A DNA stretch of 64,000 nt from Diphasiastrum complanatum (lineage: Eukaryota; Streptophyta; Lycopodiopsida; Lycopodiales; Lycopodiaceae): assembly GCA_029204225.1 (NCBI GenBank), contig CM055094.1, positions 69,463,566 through 69,527,565 of the forward strand. Reading direction: 5' to 3'. This document shows positions 11,063 through 23,397 of this stretch, one piece after another (positions within the stretch are counted from its first letter, which is position 1; each line of letters opens with the position of its first letter). Below the pieces are notes generated by a model. That model was not told where the DNA came from and searched no databases. It worked only from the letters and a program-made list of their open reading frames with translations. The position numbers and the translations under genes were made by a program.

Positions 11063-11165
11063 TGGAACCTAAAAGGGGTAGCACGCCGGCGTGCTATCAA
11101 TTTGAGTCAAAGACTAAAAGCTTAAATTGGTAGCATGCCGGTGTGCTACCCCTTTCAAGCTCCAA
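11063..11165. repeat. nested GC-rich inverted repeat
   Basis: Two arms of about 41 bases (11063-11104 and 11124-11165) are inverted copies with six or so mismatches and a 19-base loop. Each arm holds its own palindrome around GTAGCACGCCGGCGTGCTA, so the whole could fold as one long hairpin or as two small ones. It stands out as a GC island in AT-rich DNA. Confidence 0.8.
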
Positions 11166-12651
<1,486 letters not shown>

Positions 12652-13591
12652 TGTTGGATTTATATCCTCTCCATCCCTTATCTCTTTGCTAATCTAGATC
12701 CATTCATTTGTTGTATGTAAATACTCATACAGTTGCACACTCTACAAAAATACACTTGTTTTCTAACAGTCTGTAGAAATACAAAAGAATCGTCGATGAC
12801 AATGTCCTATCGACTTAGCTGACATCAACCAATCTCGACTATGGTCGACACCGATTATTCGGCCAAGATCGACTATTCGACTTCACCGACTATTCGGCTG
12901 ACATCGACTATTCATCTTCACTAACTAAGTCGCATATCAACTCAGATAGTCGACTCGAACATTCGGCGGCTTAACAGTCCCTTCATCACGACCGGACATA
13001 ATCTCTAACAGAATAAGATACTGTCTAAAGGCGAGTACCAACAACACGTAGTGCCTTAATCCTATTTGTAAAGTACAAACTAAGCGTTCTTTTAATATGT
13101 TAGCCATTAGTTGTTTTGTTAGGCATTTTTATAAATCCTAATCAATTAGACATCCAAAGCATAATTATTCGTTCTTTCTCTTTGTTATTACAGAGAGTAT
13201 CATTTTAGAAAGAATGTGACTTTGCCTGCATTCAAACCTGTATATCTTCACAACTGAATAATCATTGTTCTAGTAATATAGGTCGTGTATGTTGTGTTGA
13301 ATGCTTATATTTTTTTTTGTTCTAATCGAGTCATGCTTACAGATAAATTTATTCATAGAGTGACAAATAATCTATGTTGATTGTAATGCTCTAAGTTCCA
13401 CACTATTATGCTTCCGCAAAACTAAAACTACAAATCAATCTGCATAATATGGAATGACAACATCGATCCAGTGACTTCGAAGCTGTGATCAAGTAGGGCG
13501 ATCTTCGAACTATCGAACTTGGTCTGAATCTGATAGATGTAGTTTCATGCACCGAGGATTCTCATCCTATTGTGACATACATATCGTGACA
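12652..13591 (+). repeat. copia LTR, same family as the LTR at 46293
   Basis: Starts TGTTGGATTTATATCCTCTCC and aligns along its length with the LTR at 46293-47306, including the AACACGTRRTGC and CATGCACCGAGGATTC stretches. It ends GTGACA next to a PBS. Length about 940. Confidence 0.85.
12795..12975 (+). repeat. CGACTATTCGGC-type repeats inside LTR
   Basis: At least five degenerate copies of CGACTATTCGGC occur in 180 bases of the LTR (for example ACCGATTATTCGGCC, GATCGACTATTCGAC, ACCGACTATTCGGCT). The same array is in the sister LTR at 46440-46620. Position in U3 fits an enhancer-like array. Confidence 0.65.
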
Positions 13592-13646
13592 TGGTATCAA
13601 AGCCTTAACACAATCGAAGGTAAAGGTACTGTCAAATTGAGTTTTC

Positions 13647-13651
<5 letters not shown>
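13592..13651 (+). pseudogene. copia PBS joined directly to a protease scrap
   Basis: TGGTATCAAAGC (13592-13603, one change from the tRNA-Met site) is followed within about 10 bases by a frame reading IEGKGTVKLSFQ, the copia protease C-terminus (compare IEGEGIVRLNFQ at 48.5 kb). All gag is missing, so a large internal deletion occurred. A GA microsatellite follows. Confidence 0.65.

Positions 13652-13741
<90 letters not shown>
13652..13741. repeat. (GA)n microsatellite
   Basis: About 45 GA units, then a C-rich segment to about 13850. Confidence 0.98.
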
Positions 13742-13744
<3 letters not shown>

Positions 13745-14172
13745 CCTCCCTTGCACGTGTCCCTGCACCCTCCCCACGCCCCAACCCTTGTGTCCTCCCC
13801 ACATGCGCTCCCTTTGCCCTCCATGTGCCCCCTCCCCACGTTACTTGAATTGCCCAAAATGAAAAAAAAAAAATTAAAAAAATGAACTTTGAGACCAGAG
13901 AGCTGATTCGTCCAATGTGTTTGAATCATATGTTTGCAAGCTCACCTGCATGTCTCATCCATAAGAAATCTCTCTTTGTAATCATTTTCAGGTTCTAATG
14001 TGATTATCTTACACTAAGATGGACTTGCAAAGTTTCAGTGAACTTGACATCACTATGAGAGTCAAGAAACTTCCAGAATGTACCATAACTGGGACGCCAA
14101 TAAACAAATTTGGATTGGCCTGGGAACTATGAAATATACAAAAATGCATAACAATACTGCCAATTTACTTAC
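13742..14172. other. C-rich then AT-rich stretch, nothing recognised
   Basis: 13742-13850 is rich in CCCTCCCCA-type words; the remainder shows no feature. Confidence 0.5.
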
Positions 14173-14397
14173 TTTTTAGTAGATGATGCAATAACTCCAG
14201 GTGTAGATGCAGCCGATGAAAGATTGAACAGTGATGGCGTGGAGAACAAAGGAGGTGGCTGAGGGTGTTGCGAAAGAAGTTGAAGATGGACCCAATGAGG
14301 TTGGAGCTCCAAAACCAAAAGCAATAGTGGAATAAAAGTTGAGTTGGAATACCTCGATGCCACTACCTCGATCCAACAAAGCTTCCTCTTCCCCCAC
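14173..14397 (-). pseudogene. FG-repeat-like exon fragment
   Basis: Minus-strand reading shows FGFGAPTSLGPSSTSFATPS and, after a one-base shift near 14245, TPSLFNLSSAASTPGV. This Ser/Thr/Pro/Phe/Gly composition is that of FG nucleoporin repeats. It ends at a perfect plant-like donor GTAAGTAA (14172-14165). No other exons were found, and the frameshift suggests a broken copy. Alternative: low-complexity sequence read by chance. Confidence 0.3.
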
Positions 14398-14572
14398 CTA
14401 CCCCCACTTTGCTTTGCTCCTCCTTTTCTCTCTTGTCTCGTCTCTCGCGATGGTGGGCTGTTATGAGAAGCCTCGCATCGAGTTTAATCGACAATGAAGG
14501 CCGAGCGAGAGAAAGCACGTTCGTCCGCCCACCCAAAGGCATTCAATTTTTTCTCAAAAAAAGTGTAAAACA

Positions 14573-14625
14573 GGGTTTCCGGGCAGCTCACGCTGCACGT
14601 CACAGCGTGAGCTACCCGGAAACCC
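14573..14625. repeat. GC-rich hairpin
   Basis: 23-base arms (14573-14595 and 14603-14625) pair with one mismatch around a 7-base loop. The ends GGGTTTCCGGG / CCCGGAAACCC and the inner AGCTCACGCTG recall the hairpins at 11063 and 36343 (GGTAGC...GCTACC). A GATA run follows at 14642-14660. Confidence 0.85.
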
Positions 14626-16432
14626 AATTTTTTTTAGTATATATAGATAGATAGATAGATGGACCACCACCATATCAATTATTGTCACGTCCTCCATCTC
14701 TGTCATTCTCATTTGACTATAGTTTTTCTAAGTACAGCTTTTTGTTGCTGCTGTGCTAGTTTGTCACTGTGCTGTGCACATGATCATATGACTGGCCCTT
14801 TATTCTTCATTGTGTCTGTATCTCGGTTATGCATGAAATTTAATGCTATATTTGAAAACTCACCCTCTATCTTGTCTGACGCTAGACAATGCATATCTTG
14901 TCTGAGTGCTGATACAGAGCTGCTTATAGCCAATAAATCTGGCAAAAATTAATGAAATTCTGGCAGCTCCTATTGATCCTAGAATCGTTATTCCGTTCTT
15001 TATCTTGATTCCTTTGTTAAAAAATACCGTATTTTTTGAAAAAACAAATTTGGTCAAATTCCATAACGGAAGGCGTTCTAGAACGCATTCCAAGACTCGT
15101 TCCGTTTTGGAGCAGGCAACTGTGCTTCAAACTAAATTACACTTTAGAGTATCACAGTTCTGACATATTGTGATCACACTATAAGTACAGATCCAGCCAT
15201 AGGTAATGAGTTATTAGTACCTATAAGAATATCATAGCTATAAAAGTTTGAAATGTGCTATTTGTCCTGCCTGAAAACTAATTGGAAACCTGCAAAATAT
15301 CACAGATGACTATCAAACTCAAAAACATGATTTTTTGATAAAAACTTGAATGGTGGTTTTCAAACCAATAGCCACCCCCGACCCCTTGTTCTTCCCTTTG
15401 TTCACCACCATCTGCAAGATATTTGAGAAATGACTTGAACCTCTGCACTGCAAGAATTTTCATCTCCAAACAAAGAGAGAAAATCCAAAGTTTATGTGAT
15501 ATATTAACTCAGCTCTTTTACAGTGTTGCAACCCCACGAATCTCTTGGAGTCACTAATGCTGTTGCTCGGCGTCAAGGTGGAGACTTCGCATTGCCCAAA
15601 AAGTCCTCCGTGTGCAACATAGACAGAGCCTACTATTACAGTTGCCAACGAATGCGCTTGAAAACATGTAAGAATCTTTTGGTGCAGAGAACTGGCTCGT
15701 TCTCCATACTTGACCATAATCTCCTTTTCAAAACCGTAAGCAATAGTGCAAAACTTTGTCTCGTGATTGCCTCTAAGAAGGAAGACATTTTACTGGAGCT
15801 ACTTCCAACAATCAATGTGGGTGCATTTTTGTGGATCCTGAGGGCAATCTAGTACACTTGTTGTCAGTGATTTATCACTGAGGATCTATAAAACACATGG
15901 AGTTTCTTGGAGACCTATAGTTGCTATAAATTCTGATTGAAAACCACTATGGGAGAGCCATCTGGTTATGTAATAGCAAATCCATGGCTGCATTCAGAGC
16001 CCTCTCTGAGAAAAAAATATTATCAAAAGGTTTGATAGGAATCTCTACTCCATCGCTGCTAACAATAGCAGTTCTTTCCTCTTCTTATCAATGTTACTGC
16101 CAGTCGCCATGCTGTGTAAGTGCCATCTATTCAATGATGAGGAGTGCTAGTATCTCAATAATTACCACCTGAGCAATGATTGCTGCTGAGCAATGACTGT
16201 CCACCTGTTGAGCATCCTCCTGAGAGGCTAGAGCTATAGATCTGAGGAAAATCAATGTATGAGTCACCTGTTGTTTCACCTGTGATCTGAATGCATCAAT
16301 ACAGGTCATATCATGAGAGCCTGAGGTGCGGGCGATGAGCAGGCATCAGCGAGGCTGAAGAGTAGGATGAAGGAGAACGTGGAAATGCCAGATCCATTTC
16401 CTTCTATCCAGTGCCATCGCAGCGGTAGCAAC
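14626..16432. other. long stretch without recognisable genes
   Basis: Only short frames (at most about 109 codons, 15523-15852) without motifs. No LTR ends or splice patterns convincing enough to report. Confidence 0.5.
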
Positions 16433-16665
16433 TGTTAAAAACCAATGATAAACTTATTATTGTTTACGATTTACTGTTGACAGCTGTTACCAACTGTAAG
16501 TAGCTGTAGGCTAGTCTATAGTCAACTACAAGTTTTTTTTCTCTCTATATTTAGGGTTTATTGTACTCTCTTTCAATGAGTGTGATATACAGTGATTGTG
16601 TGCTCTTCCTCCTCCTTGTGGTGATTGCTTATGATGAATGACTGAGTGCTTATCATATTCTTGAC
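16433..16665 (+). repeat. short copia LTR
   Basis: Starts TGTTAAAAACCAATGATAAAC and ends TTCTTGAC beside a PBS. It resembles the minus-strand LTR at 28335-28600 (TGTTAGAAATCAATGATAAAC start, GTAGGCTAGTCTA middle, GGTGATTGCTTAT near the end), so both belong to one family. Confidence 0.75.
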
Positions 16666-16677
16666 TGGTATCAGAGC
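16666..16677 (+). other. copia primer-binding site
   Basis: TGGTATCAGAGC, a perfect tRNA-Met type site directly after the LTR. Confidence 0.85.
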
Positions 16678-17894
16678 TCCTCTGATCCTGACTGCCTGAC
16701 TACTGGGTTCGGCTTGTCACTGGCTCCGTACTGAGGTGAGATAGTCCTTCACAGGAGGTGAATGCAAGAAAACTTACAGTGTTGATGAGAACAGTCTCTT
16801 GAGCAAATTGTAGGCATTGAAACATGGTAGGAAGCGCTTGAACACTCTTTGAAGAGTTTATTCAGAGGATAAGGAGGCAAATATAGTGGGGAAACCATTG
16901 GCAACTGACTGGGATCAGTTTGGTGAACATGTGAGCATTTTGCAGCTTAAGCTGTAGTGAGAGAGTGTGAAGTAGTAGCAACACTACTTGTATCATTTTC
17001 AGATCATTTGAAGTGAGGCAAATCATTGTATTAAGGTTACAGGAGGGCGACCTCAGTGTGGTGGAGAGCTGCAAGAAAAATTTCAGATAGAGATTGTCAA
17101 ATGCCCAAGAAACCCCCTTCTTCATAGTTGCTAGGGTTTTGAGGTGAAAAACCCTGGATCTTTCTCTGTAGGCATGCATATTTGATGCTTTCAGTGGCTG
17201 CAGATGGGCGCCCTAGTACTGTGATGAGGATGCCAAAGGGCCGCGACCAGCCGTGGAGCCAGTAAAGAGCTGGATCAATTTTTGGGGCGGTAGCCATAGC
17301 TTGGAGAAAGCGAGGAGGAGAAGGAGGTCGCGGGCAGGTTCGCGCGCCAACTCAGACATGCTACATAGTGTAAAAGGGTGTATAGCATCTTCACGAGTCT
17401 CCTTCGGTGCACAAAAATGATCAAGATCGTCCGATTACAATCTTGTTGAGATCGACAGTGGAGACCTCTTGATCGTGGATACAGATCGACGGCTACCATT
17501 CGTTGGGCCCTTAAACTTCAATTTCTAAAAATTTGAAGTGTTTGAAGTTCAGTTACCAAAGGATTGAAGGGCATAAATGTGAACTCTTCATTAAAAAATT
17601 TCATCTTGAAGGGTCCCAACTCTTGTGACCTTAAGTTGAGGACTACCCATTCTTCTTAAGGCTTTGTCCACTGTGGTTTTTTGCAAATAATCAAAGAACA
17701 GAGTGATGTTTTGACCTAGCTGGAGAGACTGTTTTTGGAATTTGATTAGATAGGAGCTATGCTGGTACAAAGGGCTACGCGCTGATATAAAAATTTCTGA
17801 AATCGGAGATCTGTGTGCGACGGAAATTTTTTTCAAAAATGGCAGTTTGGCAATAATTGCCATTTTTCAGGCTTAAGGGCAGTTGTGAGACATT
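16678..17894. other. region after PBS without gag, nothing recognised
   Basis: gag would be expected here, but no UBN2-like or zinc-knuckle motif is visible on the plus strand. Short frames only. Confidence 0.45.
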
Positions 17895-18507
17895 TTAAGG
17901 CCACATGAGGTGATCCTAGATTCAAGAGCCACCTCACACTTCGTGACATCAAGAAGAATAATGTTTGATTTTAGAAGTGCAGATCCCTCAAGATTCATAG
18001 TTCTTGGAGATGGATCTAGACATCAAGTAAATGGTATCGGTTCACTATGGCTCAACACCAATGGCAGAGACAGACGACTCGAAGACATTTTGTTCGTGCC
18101 TACTCTGCAACAAGACTTGCTCTCTGTAGCAAGAATAGCAGATGCAGAGATGTGTGTGATGGTTTTTTTGACGAAGCATGCAATGTGATTGATGCCAGTA
18201 CCAGTACTTTGATCACTCAAGGGAGAAGGAAAGGGAACCTATATCATCTGAAGGTACGCCTACCTGCAGATCAGGTGCATCAAACTCATGACGACTCGCC
18301 AGACACTCTGTGGCACATAAGACTCTGCCACATGAACTCAATGGCACTTTACCAGGCAAGCCATCATGGAGCGATAATAGGGGTTAGCATCTCGAATGCA
18401 ACCAATTCGACCACCTGTGATGCATGTTTGAAAGGCAAGATGTCACGCACACCATTCATTGAAGACTCCAATCAGAACGACAAAGATTTTGGAGCTAGTG
18501 CACTCTG
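17895..18507 (+). pseudogene. copia A protease and GAG-pre-integrase
   Basis: VILDSRATSHFVTS holds the protease site with DSR in place of DSG; copy B has DSG at the same place, a G-to-A change. Then LEDILFVPTLQQDLLSVARI; a frameshift near 18165; then DTLWHIRLCHMNS and CDACLKGKMSRTPF (zinc-binding Cys pair). The frame breaks again near 18490. Confidence 0.8.
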
Positions 18508-19210
18508 ACATCTGCGGACCATTCAACGTGATCTCAGTAGGAGGTTCAAGGTATTATATAACCTTCATTGATGATTATAGCAAATTTGTTAGTGTATTTT
18601 ATTCAGAATAAATCTGAAGCACTTGACAAATTCACAGAATATGTGAATTGGGCTGAAAGATGTACAGGCAGCAAAGCGAAGCATATCAGAACAGATCGAG
18701 GTGGCGTTATTCTCGAATCGCTTCACTTACTTCTGCAATGATCGTGGCATCATTCACAGAAGAACTGCAACCTACACACCGCAGCACAATGGTGTTGCTG
18801 AACGAAAGAACAGGACCCTGATGGAAGCAGCTAGATGCATGATGGCCTACTCGAAAGCTCCAAAGGCATTGTGGGCTGAGCAGTAGCTACAGCCGCATAC
18901 ATCGAAAACAGAACAGGCAAGTTCGGTGTTCCTCACATGACACCACATGAGCTATGGTGGGGTAGAAAGCCCAACCTGTCTCATGTCAGAATCTTGGCTG
19001 TGCAGCTTATGCACATATTCCTGATAAGCTTCAAAAGAAGCTTGATGAGAAAGCCGAGCAGGGATTTCTAGTAGGTTATGACAACAACTCATTATACTAC
19101 AAAGTCTACATGCCAGACACGAGCACTGTGAAAACAATGAGAGATGTCAAATTTGATGAGAGCAAGACAATGGCCAATGATGATCCTATCAGCTACGAAG
19201 TTTTGGAGAG
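18508..19210 (+). pseudogene. copia A integrase
   Basis: Broken frames read LELVHSDICGPF, GGSRYYITFIDDYSKF, HIRTDRGG (second Asp) and, at 18701-18886, IHRRTATYTPQHNGVAERKN with catalytic Glu, then a TAG in KALWAEQ. Further on, RKPNLSHVRI and the C-terminal VGYDNNSLYYKVYMPDTST. At least three frameshifts and several stops. Confidence 0.75.
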
Positions 19211-19456
19211 ACAATAATATGACCTGCCGCCAATGACAGAGGAGCAGATGACGAACACAAAAACGAAGATTTTCGAGTCGTCTCCCATTCGAGCGATGAA
19301 TCGGACGAAGAAAGATTCGAGAGGCAACCTGCTGTTGCAGTTCCTGTAAACCAAAATGGTTCCAGACCAAGCAGAGCCGGCAAGGGCAAAGGCATAGTTC
19401 TTCTAGGAAGTTCTCCCAGAAGGTCAACAAGACCACTAAGAGAGCCAGCAAGATAT

Positions 19457-20400
19457 GTGCCAGGCAGCTCAGCTTCCACATCAGAAGAGCTCTGCAGATT
19501 TAATGGCAAACCACAAACTTTTGAGGAGGCGATTGAAAGTCCAGAAAAGGACAGATGGATCCAAGCCATGAACGAAGAGATGGAGTCCATGAGGAAGAAC
19601 CAGGTATGGACGTTGGAGCCATTACCACATAAGCGCAAGACTGTCAAATGCAAATGGGTCTTCAAGCTCAAATAAGGACCAGATGAGAATGTGACGAAAT
19701 ACAAGGCAAGATTGGTAGCGAAGGGTTTTTCTCAGAGATACGGTACTGACTACTCTGAAACCTTCTCTCCTGTCATCAAACATTCGTCCCTACGTCTATT
19801 ATTTGCATATGCAGCAGCTTATGACCTCAAGATCCACATTGTGGACGAAAAGATAGCCTTCTTGCATGGCGAATTAGACGAAGAGGTCTACATGGATCAA
19901 CCCCCGGGATATGTCTAGAATTCACTTCCTGACTATGCATGGAGAATGCATAGAAGCATCTACGGTCTGAAACAATTAGCTTGACAATCGTACAAGAAGA
20001 AAGATCAAGCCCTGAAATCAATAGGAGTCAAGCCTCTGTTGGCTGATTCCAATGTATATGTCAGAGTTACAGATGGGCAGATCATCATAGTGGCTGTCTA
20101 ATACTTTGCAGGAGTGAGCAGCTAATTGCTAAAGGAAAGGCAGACATCTCGAAACATTTCGAGATAGTGGATTTGGGAGAAGCCAGGCGTTACCTAGGCT
20201 TACAAATTGAAAGGGACTATGAGGGAGGTAAGTTATACCTTCACCAGTCCAGATACACCCAAAAGATCCTAGAGGACTTTGGGATGCTGAACTGCAAAGG
20301 AGCGAACACTCCAATGCTCGTAGGGACGGTGTTGATGAATGATTATTGTCCAAAGACTGAGGAAGAGAGAATAGAATGCAGCTCACACCTTACAAGAAGC
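19457..20400 (+). pseudogene. copia A reverse transcriptase
   Basis: Reads FEEAIESPEKDRWIQAMNEE, KCKWVFKLK (TAA follows), TKYKARLVAKGFSQRYGTDYSETFSPVIKHSSLRLLF, LHGELDEEVYMDQPPGY (TAG) and RSIYGLKQ. The place of the YVDD box reads IIIVAV, a TAA, then YFAG: the catalytic Asp pair is lost. It continues GEARRYLGLQIERD and the Thr-Pro boundary. The enzyme is dead by both stop codons and loss of the active site. Confidence 0.85.
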
Positions 20401-21254
20401 TGATAGGATCACTGATGTACCTTGCTGACAACACACGTCCTGATATTGCTTATGCAGTATTCAGGATGAGCCAATTCTACACGAATCCGTGCTCGACACA
20501 TTGGAAGATTGCAAAATGAATTTTGCAATATCTTCAATTAACGAGGGATTATGGCTTGTGTTATTGTCATGGTCCAAGTTTCAGGATACTTTCCTACAAC
20601 GACGCTAACTGGGCATCTCTCAAGGATGACTGTAAAAGCGTCTCGGGAGGATGCATCATCGCATCAGGAGCAGCAGTTCTCTGGGTCAGCAAGAAGCAGA
20701 CCGTTGTAGCCCAGTCATCCTGCAAAGTAGAATAAATTGCAGCAGCAAAAATGGCCAACGAAATAATCTGGCTAAGGCAGTTCCTGGACAAATTGGACGA
20801 AACAAGGAATGAGCCCCTGGTCTTGCAGATGGACAACACCTCTGCAATACACCTGACGAAAGATACTGTGTTCCATTCCAGAACGAAACACATTGCGATC
20901 AAGTACCACTTGATCAGGGATCTAGTTGAAAAGAAGATGCTGCAGACCACCTTCATCGAAATGAAAGACATGGTTGCTAACATCTTCACTAAAGCCCTGG
21001 ACAAACGACTCTTTGAGAGACAAAGGACCAGTCTCAGGATCGTAAAGCTATCATGCTTTGAGAGGGAGCTAAAGAAACAAAATGTTTCTAACTACAAAGC
21101 CTTGCTAACTTTCAACCCTCAGCCTGACGAAGATGTTCGTGAACACAAAAGTCAGGAGACACAAAGCACGAAAAATTTTGCAAACACGAAAGTCAAAGGA
21201 AACGAAGACGAACGGTTCGCGAACACGAAAGTCAAAGCAAACAAAGACAAATGA
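20401..21254 (+). pseudogene. copia A RNase H and C-terminal tail
   Basis: Contains LSYNDANWASLKDD (Asp), WVSKKQTVVAQSS, a TAA after CKVE, EIIWLRQFL, LQMDNTSAIHLTKD and HSRTKHIAIKYHLIRD. A clean frame runs 20751-21254 and ends in a lysine-rich tail with a 13-residue repeat (FANTKVKGNEDER / FANTKVKANKDK). Confidence 0.8.
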
Positions 21255-21270
21255 TTCGTGAACATGAAAG
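21179..21270 (+). repeat. 39-bp tandem repeat in pol tail
   Basis: Two full units and part of a third: GCAAACACGAAAGTCAAAGG..., GCGAACACGAAAGTCAAAGC..., GTGAACATGAAAG. The first two are read in frame as part of the pol C-terminus. Confidence 0.75.
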
Positions 21271-21449
21271 ATTTACGAACAAGAATCTTTTGCGGTCTGG
21301 CACAAAAATCTTTTACGGTCCAGTACGAGATTAGGCAAACGACCAAAACGAAACCAACGACGGAAACGAAACCTTATCCTGCCCTCCAAGCTCCAAAGAG
21401 TACCAACAAGATCATGCAAGTACCCAGAAGTACAAATATATGATCTGAT

Positions 21450-21725
21450 GGTATGATGTCAGCAAATACATTTTAGGTCGTGGCTAATCTGCCACTCTTG
21501 TAATTCCTTGATTAGTTGTAGATGCTTAATCACTCTAATCTCAGATTTAGATAGAGCGACTATACTTACTGGATGATACTTGACATATAGATCAATAGAA
21601 TACACATACTTTGTAATGAAGTAATCAAGACAAAATACAGACAACAAGTTTGCCTATGTGCAAGACGAGCTCTGTGATCAGGATTCATAAGGATCCAACT
21701 GCTTCGAGATCCTCATTCTCATCAG
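21450..21725 (+). repeat. LTR shared by copia elements A and B (limits approximate)
   Basis: Lies between the pol end of A and the PBS of B. The candidate start is TGATGTCAGC near 21455; the end is the CA before TGGTATCAG. No polypurine tract is clear, so the left limit is weak. Confidence 0.5.
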
Positions 21726-21770
21726 TGGTATCAGACTATATCACCCGATTCTCATCAGTGGTATCATAGC
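21726..21770 (+). other. duplicated primer-binding site
   Basis: TGGTATCAGACT (21726-21737) and TGGTATCATAGC (21759-21770), each preceded by ATTCTCATCAG, repeat with a 33-base period at the LTR edge. Confidence 0.7.
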
Positions 21771-21873
21771 TGGTTATCCTGTCATATTCTGACATAGCCA
21801 AGAAGCTAGCAGATCCAGGAGGCCAAGCATTCAAACAAACAACCATCAACAAGAGAACAAACTCCAAGAAGCA

Positions 21874-22790
21874 ATGGTTTCAATCAGTAGCATGCAGAGC
21901 AAGATCTGCACAATACTTGATTCTTTAGGACCTAGACATCTTTGATACTCAAGGGCGAAGGACTATTCCCTTGGGTGGATGGCATAGAAGAAATGCCTAT
22001 GACAACATGCAAGGAGCTACGTGAGTGGAGGGAGAAAAATGACAAGGCAGTAGCCTTGCTATCATCTTCCATCGAAAATAGTCTCACACTTGACCTGGTT
22101 ACACTCTCCAAAGCTAAGGAGATAAAGGATGCATTACTCACCAGATTTCAGACGAAATCAAGAAGTCAAATCATGATGCTGGAAGATCAGTTGACGAATT
22201 TGCAGTGGGATGGAAAAGACCTCACTTCTTTCGTAAGAAAGATGATCTGTTTCTGTCACTACATAACTCTGGAGCAGAGAATGTTGTGTCAGCTGAGAAG
22301 CAACTCGCGTACCTGTTGAGAGCCTTATCCATATCATTCCAGATGACAAGGACCCTGCTTGCGAAAGATCTCGCCATGAACCTCAAAAAGGCGACTGTCA
22401 AGATTTGAGAGGAAGTCGAGGCCAGAGAACATCTTGATCACAAAGATGGTTCTGACCAGGCCCTCTACGGCAACAAAGAAAAATCCAAGAAGTAATTTAA
22501 GCCTAAGAGGGATTCCAATCAGAAGCAGGATCATGACCAACAAGCAAAGGGTACCGGCAAGAGCAACTGGAAGACCAAAGGGAGGTCAAAACAACAAGGT
22601 GCAGACAAGAAGACTTGTGTGACATGCAGAAGAGACGGGCATACAGTAGATACCTGCTGGCTCAATCCCAAGATTGAGTGTATCCATTGCCATAAGAAGG
22701 GTCATGCAGCCATGGATTGCTGTCAGAACCCGAGAAACAAGTCAGCATAGAGCAAACAGGAGAACAACAATAGTTCATCCTATGTTCAGG
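21874..22790 (+). pseudogene. copia B gag with two zinc knuckles
   Basis: Start ATG at 21874 followed by SMQSKICTILDSLGPRH. Frameshift near 21945 into FPWVDGIEEMP, LREWREKNDKAVALLSSSIE, KEIKDALLTRFQTKSRSQIM and LAYLLRALS. A stop near 22408 and another near 22493. Two CCHC knuckles, CVTCRRDGHTVDTC and CIHCHKKGHAAMDC, would bind RNA. A TAG after NKSA near 22748 precedes the protease. Confidence 0.8.
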
Positions 22791-23397
22791 AGCCCGAGAG
22801 CTCGAAAATGGGTGAAAAAAGAACGAACAAAACTTGTTCGACCGCCTATATATGTGAAGACGTGTGTGCAGCATCAACATCAGACACACATGAGGTGATC
22901 CTAGATTCAGGAGCCACCTCACACTTCGTGACATCAAGACGAATAATGTCTGATTTCAAAAGTGCAGATCCCTCAAGATTCATAGTTCTTGGAGATGGAT
23001 CTAGACATCAAGTGAACGGTATTGGTTCAGTATGGCTCAACACCAATGGCAGAGACAAACGACTCGAAGATGTTCTGTTCGTGCCTACTCTGCAACAAGA
23101 CTTGCTCTCTGTAGCAAGAATAGCAGATGTAGGAATGTGTGTGACGTCTTCTGATGAAGCATGCAATGTGATTGATGCCAGTACCAGTACTTTGATCGCT
23201 CAATGGAGAAGGAAAGAGAACCTATATCATCTGAAGGTACGCCTACCTGTAGATCAGGTGCATCAGATTCATGACGACTCCCCAGACACTCTGTGGCATA
23301 GAAGACTCTGCCACATAAACTCAATGGCACTTTACCAGGCAAGCCATCATGGAGCGATAACAGGGGTCAGCATGTCGAATGCAATCAATTCGACCAC
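22791..23397 (+). pseudogene. copia B protease and GAG-pre-integrase start
   Basis: Open frame 22808-23397 with VILDSGATSHFVTSRRIMSD: the catalytic DSG is intact here, unlike copy A. It goes on to LEDVLFVPTLQQDLLSVARI and DTLWHRRLCHINSMALYQA. The frame then runs into non-copia sequence at about 23397. Confidence 0.8.

Larger units (their letters stand above)
17895..21254 (+). mobile_element. copia element A (protease to RNase H)
   Basis: Plus-strand copy of the same family as element B (21874-23397): their protease/GAG-pre-integrase parts are nearly the same (17905-18420 against 22892-23398). A has no gag or 5' LTR; it runs from the protease to the end of pol and into the LTR at about 21450. 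Together with B it looks like two elements sharing one LTR, both truncated at the outer ends. Confidence 0.85.
21874..23397 (+). mobile_element. copia element B (LTR/PBS to GAG-pre-integrase)
   Basis: Plus-strand gag and protease following the duplicated PBS. It ends abruptly at about 23397 inside the GAG-pre-integrase domain (after AINSTT), where unrelated sequence starts. Integrase, RT and 3' LTR are absent. The minus-strand element at 43395-44870 belongs to the same clade (same two zinc knuckles). Confidence 0.85.
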
